A stretch of 64,000 nucleotides of DNA, taken from Blautia sp. AF19-10LB. GTDB taxonomy: Bacteria > Bacillota > Clostridia > Lachnospirales > Lachnospiraceae. Under the pieces are notes generated by a model. The model worked only from the letters and a program-made list of their open reading frames with translations. It was not told the origin of the DNA and did no database searches. How positions within the stretch are numbered: the first letter of the stretch is position 1; each line of letters begins with the position of its first letter. Below, in pieces: positions 54,952-63,698 of the stretch. The position numbers were made by a program, and so were the translations under genes. Where the stretch lies: the NCBI RefSeq assembly GCF_003461245.1, contig NZ_QTWS01000013.1:26337-90336 (forward strand), given 5' to 3'.

Positions 54952-56760
54952 ATGCGCAAAAGAAAATTGAAAATGGCATCTGGGATATTCCTTCTTCTGC
55001 TGATAGCAGGACTGTCCGGATGCGGTCAGAAAAACACGGGGAAAGAAAATCTCTGTCATATCGTTCTGGAAGCCGGAGAAGGCTACCATGTAACAGATCC
55101 TGCCAGAACAATAAAATCTGGAAGTGATGTGAGCTTTACGATCACGCTGGATGATAACTGGCAGTTTCTTGGCACGGATTATCATGGCGAGACCGAAATA
55201 ACAAAAGAGGATGATGGAAAAACAGTAAATCTTGTTTTGCATGAAGTAAATTATTCAGAGAGTATCTGCATTCAGGCCGAAAAAGGAAAATATGAGATTG
55301 TCTATGATGCCAATGGCGGACAAAACATTTCAGGAGATTCAGACAGAGTAAGTATCTGTTACCGCGGTACACATCAGCAGATCAATACTTCGACCGGAAC
55401 GGATCTTTTTGCCAGAGATGGATACACACTGCTTGGATGGAATACCAGAGCCGATGGAACCGGACAGGCAGTGGGGCTCGGAAGCCGGACCGAATGGAAA
55501 GAAGGACTTGTGCTGTATGCACAATGGATTCCCTGGACAGGCGAGGCAGATTTTGTATACAAAAAAGTGTCAGGCTTTGCAGTCATAACCAGCTATATCG
55601 GAAAGGCACAGCAGATCTGCGTTCCGTCCAGCCTTGGAGGTTTTCCAGTGCGAACCATCCGGGAACAGGCTTTTGCAGACACAGAGTGCAAAACCGTGAT
55701 CCTTTCACCTGGGATTCATGAAGTTGAAAAGTGGGCATTCAGGAACAGTCGACTGGAACAGCTGTATATCTACGATGATCTGGAGAAAATCAGCGATTAT
55801 GCATTTCAGGACTGCGATATGCTTCGTACCCTGCATATCAATTCGATCGAGGCTCCAGCTTACAGTGGAAATTATTTCGATACCTTTCAGGATAAATACG
55901 ATCGTCTGTTGAGTCTGAAGGACAAAAAGAAGATTGTCCTGTTTTCCGGTTCTTCGACGAGGTTTGGATACGACAGTGCGATGCTCGATCAGGCTTTTCC
56001 TGATTATGAGGTGGTCAATATGGGAGTTTTTGCTTACTCACCGGCACTTCCGCAGCTTGAACTGATCCGGTCCTGCATGAAGGAGGGAGATATTCTTCTG
56101 GACTCTCCGGAATTTGATGCGGCAAACAGGCAGTTCTGCTATCAGAAGGAACTGGATTATGCGACATTTGCCATGATGGAATCCAATTATGATGCATTTG
56201 CCGATTTAGACCTCAGGGAATATGCACAGGTCTTTACAGCTTTTTCTGCATACCAGACAGCAAGACAGGATATGGAACGAAAAAATTACGATGTCTGTGC
56301 TTCAGATTATGATGAGGATGGAAATGAAGTGGAGGAACCAAGTTACAATGAGTATGGGGATTATGTCGTATATCGCCCGAATTCCACGAGTGAAAAACCG
56401 ATTTACGGACTTCCGGTAAATTATACAGTAAACGCCTTTCCGAAAGAAACGTATATCGATTCTGCGAATGCAGAGTTTCAGAAATTTATGGATCAGGGAA
56501 TAAAAGTTTATTTTACCTATTCACCCAGAAATAAATATGCACTTTCAAAAGACAGCACGCAGGAGGAAAGAGCCCGCCTGCATGAATATTTTAAGAGTCA
56601 GCTGCATGTTCCTGTTATTTCTGAACTTGAGGATTCTTTATATACAGGAATCTATCTGTATGGGACAGATAATCATTTATCTACAGAAGGGGCGCAGATC
56701 CGGACCGAAAAAGTGATCCATGATCTGAAAGAACAGCTTGCGAAGGAGGAGAAAAAATGA
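54952..56760 (+). CDS. Lipoprotein with InlB-type repeat, LRR-like segment and SGNH-type domain
   Basis: A 602-residue surface lipoprotein (lipobox LSGC, C24). After about residue 115 there is a Listeria-Bacteroides (InlB B-type) repeat, YDANGGQN to YAQW, then a BspA-like leucine-rich segment (VRTIREQAFADTECK, EKISDYAFQDCDML). The C-terminal half is SGNH-like: block I FSGSSTRFGYD (S334/S335), VVNMGVFAYSPALPQLE, and D573-N-H575 in GTDNHLSTEG. This resembles DltD/AlgJ-type partners of MBOAT acyltransferases. It overlaps the MBOAT gene by four bases. A role in moving acyl groups to a surface polymer is inferred. Confidence 0.75.
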   Translation: MRKRKLKMASGIFLLLLIAGLSGCGQKNTGKENLCHIVLEAGEGYHVTDPARTIKSGSDVSFTITLDDNWQFLGTDYHGETEITKEDDGKTVNLVLHEVNYSESICIQAEKGKYEIVYDANGGQNISGDSDRVSICYRGTHQQINTSTGTDLFARDGYTLLGWNTRADGTGQAVGLGSRTEWKEGLVLYAQWIPWTGEADFVYKKVSGFAVITSYIGKAQQICVPSSLGGFPVRTIREQAFADTECKTVILSPGIHEVEKWAFRNSRLEQLYIYDDLEKISDYAFQDCDMLRTLHINSIEAPAYSGNYFDTFQDKYDRLLSLKDKKKIVLFSGSSTRFGYDSAMLDQAFPDYEVVNMGVFAYSPALPQLELIRSCMKEGDILLDSPEFDAANRQFCYQKELDYATFAMMESNYDAFADLDLREYAQVFTAFSAYQTARQDMERKNYDVCASDYDEDGNEVEEPSYNEYGDYVVYRPNSTSEKPIYGLPVNYTVNAFPKETYIDSANAEFQKFMDQGIKVYFTYSPRNKYALSKDSTQEERARLHEYFKSQLHVPVISELEDSLYTGIYLYGTDNHLSTEGAQIRTEKVIHDLKEQLAKEEKK

Positions 56761-58115
56761 ATTTTATATCGCTGACATTTGTTTTCCTTTTTCCAGTGGT
56801 GGTGCTCCTGTACTGGAAGATTCCGTGGAAACACAGAGAACTTTTTCTGCTGGCGGTGAGTTACTTTTTCTATATACGGGAAAGTTCCTGGGCGGGAGGG
56901 CTGCTTCTGCTTACAACGGCGGTTACTTATCTGGCGGGAATTGCTATCGAAAAAGGCAGACACAGAAGAACCTGGCTGATTTTTGCTGTGGCTGTGTGCC
57001 TGGGACTTCTGACCGGACTGAAATATTCGGTCCCGCCAGTGGGAATCTCATTTTATACTTTCCAGACAATGGCATACGTGATCGATGTATATCGGGGCGA
57101 GATTTCTGCGGAAAAAAATCCTGCAAGTTATGCTCTGTTTGTTTCATTCTTTCCACAGCTGGTGGCAGGCCCGATCGAGAGGGCGGGGAATCTCCTCGGA
57201 CAGCTGAAGGAAAAACATACAAGGAGCCGGGTAGATCTGCTGAATGGTTTCTGGCTGATGCTCCGGGGATTTTACAAAAAAGTTGTCGTGGCAGATTATC
57301 TGGCTGTGTATGTTGACAGAGTGTATGCTGCACCGCAGGATGCCGGTGGGATTGGTGCGGTTCTGGGAACCGTGTTTTTTGCCGTTCAGATTTATTGTGA
57401 TTTTTCCGGATATACAGATATTGCAAGAGGTGCGGCACGTATGATGGGGATACGGCTTATGGAAAATTTCAGGCATCCTTACCGTGCAGTAAGCATACAG
57501 GATTTCTGGAAAAGATGGCACATCAGTCTGACGCGCTGGTTTACGGATTATGTATATATTCCACTTGGAGGAAACCGCAGAGGATTTGCGAAGAGATGCC
57601 GGAATGTGCTGATCGTTTTCTTGTTGAGTGGATTCTGGCATGGCGCGTCCTGGAATTTTGTTGTGTGGGGACTGATTCATGGAATCTATATGGTTGTGGC
57701 TATGTGCTTCTCGCGGATAAGGAAAGATAAAAAGAGGATTCTGCATCCGGCGGCTGGATGGGTTATGACGATGCTTCTTGTGAATATTGCCTGGGTGTTT
57801 TTCCGGGCGCCTTCGCTTTTCGGTGCGTGGCAGATTTTGTTGCAGCCGTTTGTGAATCCGCTGGGCAGTGGAATCTCGGAGACGATGAGTTTTCTTGGCA
57901 TTCAGGGCCTGGCGATTCTGCGGCTGCTTGCGACAGGAATTACCTGGGTGCTTCTGGAACGGATTCCCGAGGAAATTGATAAGTACTGCCAGACCAGGAA
58001 GGGACTTTGCCTGGCGGCAGCAGGTTTTGTTGTGATAGTGACTGTAATTGAATTTTCATGGCTTGGCATGATGGCATCCGGCGGTGAAAATGCATTTATT
58101 TATTTCAGGTTTTAA
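56757..58115 (+). CDS. MBOAT-family membrane O-acyltransferase (AlgI/DltB-like)
   Basis: A 452-residue membrane protein with about ten or more helices. It carries the AlgI-type motifs PVGISFYTFQTMAYVIDVYRGE, here cited by its ends, SFFPQLVAGPIERA, FWKRWHISLTRWFTDYVYIPLGGN (ends only), and the catalytic-histidine region SGFWHGASWNFVVWG with H295, followed by H308 in LIHG. Such proteins pass acetyl or other acyl groups across the membrane to an outer acceptor protein. The ATG overlaps the SGNH lipoprotein gene by four bases and has AAGGAGG upstream; the second SGNH gene starts two bases later. Confidence 0.92.
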   Translation: MNFISLTFVFLFPVVVLLYWKIPWKHRELFLLAVSYFFYIRESSWAGGLLLLTTAVTYLAGIAIEKGRHRRTWLIFAVAVCLGLLTGLKYSVPPVGISFYTFQTMAYVIDVYRGEISAEKNPASYALFVSFFPQLVAGPIERAGNLLGQLKEKHTRSRVDLLNGFWLMLRGFYKKVVVADYLAVYVDRVYAAPQDAGGIGAVLGTVFFAVQIYCDFSGYTDIARGAARMMGIRLMENFRHPYRAVSIQDFWKRWHISLTRWFTDYVYIPLGGNRRGFAKRCRNVLIVFLLSGFWHGASWNFVVWGLIHGIYMVVAMCFSRIRKDKKRILHPAAGWVMTMLLVNIAWVFFRAPSLFGAWQILLQPFVNPLGSGISETMSFLGIQGLAILRLLATGITWVLLERIPEEIDKYCQTRKGLCLAAAGFVVIVTVIEFSWLGMMASGGENAFIYFRF

Positions 58116-58117
58116 AT

Positions 58118-59428
58118 ATGGATAAAAAAACAGTAAGACGTGTTGTCATAATTGCGCTGGCAGTGCTTCTGGTGGAGCAGATTTTTTTCCTGATCTGTGG
58201 GTTTGGACTGCCTGCACAGTATGGGGATACGTTTATGGGAGAACTGAAAAGTAAACATGAGAGATTAAAGGAAACTCCGGGACAGAGAATCGTACTTGCT
58301 GGCGGCAGCGGCGTTGCTTTTGACTGTGACAGCGAGATGATCGACGAAATTTTTCCTTCGTATGAGGTTGTCAACTTTGGCATGTATGCAGGACTTGGGA
58401 CGAAGGCGGTTATGGATCTTTCCGAAGCGTATATTCGTGAAGGGGATATTGTGATCCTTTCCCCGGAACAGAGTGAGCAGACGCTTTCAGATTATTTTAA
58501 TGGAGAATATATGTGGCAGGCTGCTGACGGAGCTTTTGGGATGCTGCGCCATATAAAGAGTGAAAATTTTGAAGTGATGCTGGGAAATTTCCCGGGATTT
58601 GCTCTGGAAAAACTGAACTATGTATGGAAGGGAAAAAATCCTCCGACAGACAGCGTATATCAGAAAAAATCCTTTAATACCTATGGAGATATCAATCTGG
58701 ATACGTGCAGAGAGAATATACTTCCGGGCGGTTATGATGTGAACCAGAAAGTAAGATTTACAGAAGATGTGGTACAGCCGGAATTTCTGGAGTATATGAA
58801 TGTCTGGGCAGAGCGTCTTGAGAAAAAAGGCGCAGCCGTCTGGTACAGATATTGCCCGGTAAACGAGCTGGCAGTGGAAGACGCAGATGATCTGAAATCA
58901 TATGATGTGTTCCTGCGTCAGAAACTGGATTTTCCGGTTATAGGAAATCCGAAAAACAGCCTGATGGAAGCGGAATGGTTTTTTGACACCAATTTTCATC
59001 TGAATCAGGCGGGAAAAGAAGTAAATACTGTGCAGCTGATCCGGGATATCAAAGCGATGCTTGGCGATGACAGGACTGTAAATGTGGAACTTCCGGAGAA
59101 ACCTCACAGGACATGGGAAGATATATCTACAGAGACAAGGATATGGACTGCAAGAGACAGCGAGGCATATCAGGGCGAAGAAACGATCGTGATTCCGGAG
59201 AATGTGACGCAGATCGGGGATTATGCTTTTTCGGGCTGCACAGGTCTTAAGGCAATCGTACTTGAACAGAAAGATCCTTCGAAATGTATCGTGGGTCAGC
59301 ACCTTCTGGATGGCACCAGTGCGGAGATTCTTGTTCCACAGATGTCCGCGGACAGTTATAAACGAAACTATTTCTGGTCAACATATGCGGGACAGATTCG
59401 GGAAAACACAGATCACGCAGAAAAATAA
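58118..59428 (+). CDS. Membrane-anchored SGNH-type protein with C-terminal LRR-like segment
   Basis: A 436-residue protein with an N-terminal signal anchor (residues 6-27). Its SGNH-like domain has block I LAGGSGVAFDCDS (S64), VVNFGMYAGLGTKAVMDL, and the late acid/base FFDTNFHLNQAGK (D290, H294). From about residue 350 there is one BspA-like leucine-rich repeat (ENVTQIGDYAFSGCTGLKAIVL). It is paralogous in plan to the lipoprotein on the other side of the MBOAT gene, but with the LRR at the opposite end and a membrane anchor instead of lipid. Together they look like an acyl acceptor/transferase pair for the MBOAT. The start lies two bases after the MBOAT stop with a weak ribosome site, suggesting coupling. 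Confidence 0.75.
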   Translation: MDKKTVRRVVIIALAVLLVEQIFFLICGFGLPAQYGDTFMGELKSKHERLKETPGQRIVLAGGSGVAFDCDSEMIDEIFPSYEVVNFGMYAGLGTKAVMDLSEAYIREGDIVILSPEQSEQTLSDYFNGEYMWQAADGAFGMLRHIKSENFEVMLGNFPGFALEKLNYVWKGKNPPTDSVYQKKSFNTYGDINLDTCRENILPGGYDVNQKVRFTEDVVQPEFLEYMNVWAERLEKKGAAVWYRYCPVNELAVEDADDLKSYDVFLRQKLDFPVIGNPKNSLMEAEWFFDTNFHLNQAGKEVNTVQLIRDIKAMLGDDRTVNVELPEKPHRTWEDISTETRIWTARDSEAYQGEETIVIPENVTQIGDYAFSGCTGLKAIVLEQKDPSKCIVGQHLLDGTSAEILVPQMSADSYKRNYFWSTYAGQIRENTDHAEK

Positions 59429-59466
59429 ACCAACCACGTTCAAAAGAAATCCGATACGGAAAATCA

Positions 59467-59475
59467 TGATACAAT
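59467..59475 (+). promoter_or_regulatory. Candidate extended -10 promoter for the GH43 gene
   Basis: TGATACAAT is close to the extended -10 consensus; no clear -35 is seen. It lies 84 bases before the GH43 ATG. Confidence 0.45.
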
Positions 59476-59559
59476 GCAGATACGATAAAAGTGAGACTAT
59501 AAATTTTGAGTTACGAAATCAGAATTGTGAAATTGAAAATGTGAAATTGGAGGGAAAAT

Positions 59560-61011
59560 ATGAAAACAAAACAGGCTGTAAATCCATACATGCCAAGCTG
59601 GGAATATGTTCCGGATGCAGAACCACATGTTGTAGGAGACCGTGTGTACGTTTACGGTTCTCATGATATCTTCAACGGACTGAATTTCTGTCTGGGCGAT
59701 TATGTCTGCTGGTCCGCACCGATAGATGACCTGGGTAACTGGCGTTACGAAGGATGTATTTATAAAAGAGAACAGGATCCGGCGGCACCGAGGATCCGTC
59801 TGACAAATGGCCTTGCTGCCCCAGATATGGTACAGGGATCGGATGGGAGATTTTATCTGTACTATTTTATGGGTGGTACAAAGATGATATCCGTAGCTGT
59901 ATGTGACGAGCCGGCAGGAAAATACGAATTCTACGGATACGTAAAATACAGCGATGGCGTTGCAATCGGTAAGAAGAATGAGCCGTTCCAGTTTGACCCG
60001 GGCATCTTTATGGATGACGACGGGAAACTGTATCTGTACACAGGCTTTGCACTGGCAGGAAACCCGATCCTTCTGGATGGCTCCAAACCAACAGAGCATG
60101 GACCGATGTGTTTTGAACTCGATCCTTCTGATATGCTGACCGTATTGAACGGACCATCATACATTGGCATTGCAGGTGAAAAGGAGTCTGTCGGAACACC
60201 TTATGAGGGTCATTCTTTTCTTGAGGCAAGTTCCATGCGTAAATTCGATGGTACATATTACTTTATTTACAGTACAATGAATAGCCATGAACTCTGCTAT
60301 GCGACAAGTGACAGTCCGGTAAAGGGATTCCAGTATGGCGGCATTCTGGTAAGTAACGGTGATGTGGGCCTTGAAGGTGTGCCGGATGTGAAGCATGCAA
60401 GATTTGATACTGGAAATACACATGGCAGTATCATTGAGCTGAATGGAAAATATTTTGTTTTCTATCACAGACACAGTAACCGCAAACAGTCCTCCCGTCA
60501 GGCGATGGCAGAAGAGATCTGTTTCGAAGACGGAAAATTTTATCAGGCAGAGATGACCTCCTGCGGTTTAAATGGCGGACCGCTGGAAGGGAAAGGAACT
60601 TACCCGTCCTATATTGTCTGCAACCTTTATGGAAAAAAGGGAACACGTTTCTTAAGCATGATCAAGCATCCGAAGAAAGACTGTCCATATCTGACTCAGG
60701 ATGGAAAAGACAGAGAGTCCGGACCGGATCAGTACATTGCAAATATGTGCGACGGTGCCCTGGCAGGCTTTAAGTATTTTGACCTCAGGGCAACAAAAGA
60801 GATCAGTGTGGCTGTAAAAGGACGCGCAGAAGGAACTCTGTATGTTCGTACCAGTGAGAATGGAAAAGCTGTGGCATCAATTTCTGTCAGTCCGTGCAGA
60901 GAAGTCAAAGAATTTAAAGCTCCTCTTAAGGTTTCTGGAAGCAGAGAAGCACTGTTCTTTACCTTTGAAGGAAAAGGAAGTTTTGACTTTATTTCCTTTA
61001 CTCTGAAATAA
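59560..61011 (+). CDS. Glycoside hydrolase family 43 enzyme
   Basis: A 483-residue cytoplasmic protein (no signal peptide). The five-bladed beta-propeller carries the three expected carboxylates: D19 in VPDAEPH (base), D146 in FQFDPGIF (pKa modulator) and E222 in FLEASSM (acid). The C-terminal 120 residues look like a CBM6-type beta-sandwich. Family members are beta-xylosidases, arabinofuranosidases or galactosidases; the exact sugar is not evident. GGAGGGAAAA precedes the ATG. It probably finishes oligosaccharides imported by the GPH transporter. Confidence 0.87.
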   Translation: MKTKQAVNPYMPSWEYVPDAEPHVVGDRVYVYGSHDIFNGLNFCLGDYVCWSAPIDDLGNWRYEGCIYKREQDPAAPRIRLTNGLAAPDMVQGSDGRFYLYYFMGGTKMISVAVCDEPAGKYEFYGYVKYSDGVAIGKKNEPFQFDPGIFMDDDGKLYLYTGFALAGNPILLDGSKPTEHGPMCFELDPSDMLTVLNGPSYIGIAGEKESVGTPYEGHSFLEASSMRKFDGTYYFIYSTMNSHELCYATSDSPVKGFQYGGILVSNGDVGLEGVPDVKHARFDTGNTHGSIIELNGKYFVFYHRHSNRKQSSRQAMAEEICFEDGKFYQAEMTSCGLNGGPLEGKGTYPSYIVCNLYGKKGTRFLSMIKHPKKDCPYLTQDGKDRESGPDQYIANMCDGALAGFKYFDLRATKEISVAVKGRAEGTLYVRTSENGKAVASISVSPCREVKEFKAPLKVSGSREALFFTFEGKGSFDFISFTLK

Positions 61012-61032
61012 AAATATGGAATAAAAAATGCA

Positions 61033-61061
61033 TTGTTTCCTGTGCTTTTTCTTGTTATACT
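61033..61061 (+). promoter_or_regulatory. SigA-type promoter for the Agr-like two-component genes
   Basis: TTGTTT (61033-61038) and TATACT (61056-61061) with a TGT extension are 17 bases apart, giving a leader of about 30 bases. Confidence 0.7.
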
Positions 61062-61094
61062 ACAAGTATCATTAGAGAAGGCCGGGGGATGAAA

Positions 61095-61805
61095 ATGCTT
61101 CGTATTGCAACAGTGGAAGATGATACGAACGATCTGGAAGCGTTACGAACTCACCTGAAACGATACGAGAAGGAAAACGGACTGAAATTTCTGATCACAG
61201 AGTTTCGGGACGGAGAAGATATCGTGACGGATTATTCTGCGGATTACGATCTTATTCTCATGGATATTGAGATGGCTTTTCTGAACGGAATGAAAGCCGC
61301 CGAAAAAATCCGCGAACTGGACAAGGATGTCGTCATTATATTTATAACAAATATGCCTCAGTATGCAATTCAGGGATATAAGGTAAATGCTCTGGACTAC
61401 ATGCTGAAGCCTATTTCGTATTTCTCTTTTTCGGAAAGTATGGGGAGAGCGCTTCACAGAGTAAAAGTACAGGAAAAAGAATTTATCACCATATCGCTGA
61501 AAGGCGGCAAAAAGAAACTGGATATTGCACAGATCTGTTATGTGGAGGTACAGGATCATCTTCTGATCTATCATACAACAGAGGGAAGTTTTGTGACCAA
61601 AGGCACGATCCGTGACGCGGAAGGTCAGCTGGACGCAAAGCGCTTTTTCCGGTGCAACAGATGCTATCTGGTAAACCTGGAGTACGTGGACAATTATATG
61701 GGAAGTGATGTCAGCGTCAATGGAGATACCATACAGGTAAGCAGGAGCAGGCGCAAACCGTTTCTGGATGCATTAAATGAATATTTGAATGAGGTGGGCA
61801 AATGA
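61095..61805 (+). CDS. LytTR-family response regulator (AgrA-like)
   Basis: A 236-residue regulator. The receiver begins MLRIATVEDD with phospho-acceptor D57 in LILMDIEMAFLNGM and the lysine of LDYMLKPISYFSF. The C-terminal LytTR DNA-binding domain (about 135-235) has AQICYVEVQDHLLIYHT and FFRCNRCYLVNLEYV. The ATG at 61095 is six bases after GGGGGA; the ATG at 61089 touches that site. It overlaps the kinase gene by four bases (ATGA). Target sites would be paired LytTR direct repeats, none of which I could identify with confidence. Confidence 0.93.
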   Translation: MLRIATVEDDTNDLEALRTHLKRYEKENGLKFLITEFRDGEDIVTDYSADYDLILMDIEMAFLNGMKAAEKIRELDKDVVIIFITNMPQYAIQGYKVNALDYMLKPISYFSFSESMGRALHRVKVQEKEFITISLKGGKKKLDIAQICYVEVQDHLLIYHTTEGSFVTKGTIRDAEGQLDAKRFFRCNRCYLVNLEYVDNYMGSDVSVNGDTIQVSRSRRKPFLDALNEYLNEVGK

Positions 61806-63121
61806 ACACAACAGAGGTGCTAAATACACCAGGGTATTACTATGCCATAGCTTATGCTTTATCCGTACTTGTGATCACGTGTACGAATGAAAGGAAAATC
61901 GGGAGATGGAAGCTGGCTGCAGTAAGCTGTGTTCAGTTTGCCCTCCTTTTATTTTTTATGACAGCAACAGATGGAGTACGGAGGGAACTGTTTCTTCCAT
62001 CAATGGTCGTTATCGTAGGGCTTATTCTGGGAGGCATTTATATCTGCAATGATTTTTCGCCCAGAGAGGCAGGCTTTTATTGCGTAAAGGCTTTTATTAA
62101 CGGAGAGTTTGCAGCTTCTCTGTGCTGGCAGATCTACTATTATATGACGAATGCAAGAGGAATGCATGGAGAATTCTGGAGATGGGCGGAACTGATAGTT
62201 GTCTATGCAGTGATCTTTACGATACTGGCATTGATAGAACTCAGTCTCAAAAAAGATCTCGAAGAGATCCATATTACAAGAAGAGAGTTACTGGTGGTCA
62301 TCATCATTGCGACATCTGTATTTGCGATGAGTAATCTGAGTTATCTTGACCAGGATGGACTGTTCAGTGGAAGTTTTGTCATGGATATCTTTATTATCCG
62401 TACACTTGTGGATTTAAGTGGAATTGCTGTGCTGTATGCATATCATGTCCAGGTTAAGGAGATACAGATCCGTTTTGAGAAAGATACCCTTCGGAATATC
62501 ATGGAGATGCAGTACAAAAATTACCAGTTATCAAAAGAAAATATTGATATGGTAAATCAGAAGTATCATGATCTGAAACACCAGATCAACCTCCTCAAGA
62601 CGCAGTCCTATGCTCAGGCAGGAAAGTCCACGAGCTATCTGGAGAAGATGGAACGTGAGATCAGAGTATACGAGACACAGAACAAGACCGGAAATCCGAT
62701 CCTGGATGCTGTGCTGACGAATAAGGCGCTGCTTTGTCAGAATAAAGAAATCGAACTGAAATTTATCGTAGACGGGGGCGCGCTGTCTTTTATGGAAGAT
62801 ATGGATGTGAGTGCATTATTTGGTAATATGCTGGATAATGCCATTGAGAGCGCACAAAAGCAGCAGGAAAAACAAAAACGGTTGATCTGGCTCTATGTAA
62901 CAAGAGAGAAGCAGTTTGTCCGCATCCGTACAGAGAATTACTGTGACGAAAAGATCCAGTTCAAAAACGGCATGCCGGTAACGACAAAGAAAGACAGGCG
63001 GCTTCATGGATATGGTATGAAGAGTATAAAGAGCACCGTAGAAAAATACAATGGATCCGTTGTGGCAGCACAGGAAAACAACTGGTTTGAGCTCAAAATC
63101 CTGCTCCCTGCAGCCATGTAA
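61802..63121 (+). CDS. AgrC-like GHKL sensor histidine kinase
   Basis: A 439-residue kinase. Six or so transmembrane helices fill residues 12-215, as in quorum-sensing AgrC receptors. A coiled-coil linker leads to the H-box YHDLKHQINLL (H256), and the GHKL ATPase domain has the N-box GNMLDNAIESA and the late HGYGMKSIKSTVEKYNG. It is coupled to the LytTR regulator gene. No agrB or agrD gene for a peptide signal lies in this window, so the ligand is unknown. Confidence 0.92.
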   Translation: MNTTEVLNTPGYYYAIAYALSVLVITCTNERKIGRWKLAAVSCVQFALLLFFMTATDGVRRELFLPSMVVIVGLILGGIYICNDFSPREAGFYCVKAFINGEFAASLCWQIYYYMTNARGMHGEFWRWAELIVVYAVIFTILALIELSLKKDLEEIHITRRELLVVIIIATSVFAMSNLSYLDQDGLFSGSFVMDIFIIRTLVDLSGIAVLYAYHVQVKEIQIRFEKDTLRNIMEMQYKNYQLSKENIDMVNQKYHDLKHQINLLKTQSYAQAGKSTSYLEKMEREIRVYETQNKTGNPILDAVLTNKALLCQNKEIELKFIVDGGALSFMEDMDVSALFGNMLDNAIESAQKQQEKQKRLIWLYVTREKQFVRIRTENYCDEKIQFKNGMPVTTKKDRRLHGYGMKSIKSTVEKYNGSVVAAQENNWFELKILLPAAM

Positions 63122-63162
63122 AAACCATATGAAAAAAAGTTAAAATAAATACAAAAAAAGTG

Positions 63163-63191
63163 TTGACAATGTAAAATGAGTTATGTATAAT
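63163..63191 (+). promoter_or_regulatory. Consensus promoter upstream of tRNA-Ser and the rRNA operon
   Basis: TTGACA (63163-63168) and TATAAT (63186-63191), both perfect, are 17 bases apart. It starts the tRNA-Ser transcript and probably reads on into the rRNA operon. Confidence 0.92.
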
Positions 63192-63254
63192 TAACCATGC
63201 GTTTCGGAAAGAAATGCACTTCAAATTGCATAAAGTATTATGAATTCGGAGTCA

Positions 63255-63342
63255 GGAGAAGTACTCAAGAGGCCGAAGAGGTGCCCCTGCTAAGGGTATA
63301 GGTCGGGTAACCGGCGCGAGGGTTCAAATCCCTCCTTCTCCG
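63255..63342 (+). tRNA. tRNA-Ser (anticodon GCU)
   Basis: An 88-base class II tRNA. Acceptor strands GGAGAAG and CTTCTCC pair fully, the discriminator is G, the anticodon loop CTGCTAA (anticodon at 63289-63291) is closed by TGCCC/GGGTA, and the long variable arm and GGTTCAAATCC T-loop are present. CCA is not encoded. It lies between the first promoter and the two rRNA promoters. Confidence 0.96.
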
Positions 63343-63393
63343 TTTTGAAGTTAATAACTTCTGAAAAGAAATTAAAAAACTTCAAAAAAGTGC

Positions 63394-63422
63394 TTGACAT
63401 TCAGAAATGAATGTGGTAAAGT
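63394..63422 (+). promoter_or_regulatory. rRNA promoter P1
   Basis: TTGACA (63394-63399) and TAAAGT (63417-63422) are 17 bases apart. A-rich tracts upstream could act as UP elements. A GTTGCT/AGCAAC hairpin (63429-63444) lies at the start of the transcript. Confidence 0.85.
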
Positions 63423-63494
63423 AAACGAGTTGCTGATGAGCAACGAGATTACAAAAGAGTTCGAAAAAAGTTTTGAAAAAACTTAAAAAAGTTC

Positions 63495-63523
63495 TTGACA
63501 AACAAAAACGAACGTGATAAACT
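63495..63523 (+). promoter_or_regulatory. rRNA promoter P2
   Basis: TTGACA (63495-63500) and TAAACT (63518-63523) are 17 bases apart, exactly 101 bases after P1. Flanks (AAAAAACTT-AAAAAAGT before, AAATGAG after) resemble P1, so the two arose by duplication. Confidence 0.88.
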
Positions 63524-63556
63524 AAATGAGCTGTCGCAAGAGAGCAAAAAGCACAA

Positions 63557-63578
63557 AAGAACCTTGATAACTAAACAG
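63557..63578 (+). promoter_or_regulatory. boxA-like rRNA antitermination site
   Basis: AAGAACCTTGATAACTAAACAG resembles the boxA-type leader motif of Firmicute rRNA operons. The remaining leader to 63698 contains ATTCTTTAAGAAT and CATTC/GAATG hairpins that may take part in 16S processing stems. Confidence 0.45.
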
Positions 63579-63698
63579 TGAAACACATACGATTCTCGAA
63601 AATTCTTTAAGAATCATCATTCAATAGAATGAACTTTTTATAAACAGTAATGACGAGAGATAACTAAGCTAGTTGGTTGTCTTGAGTAATCAAACACT

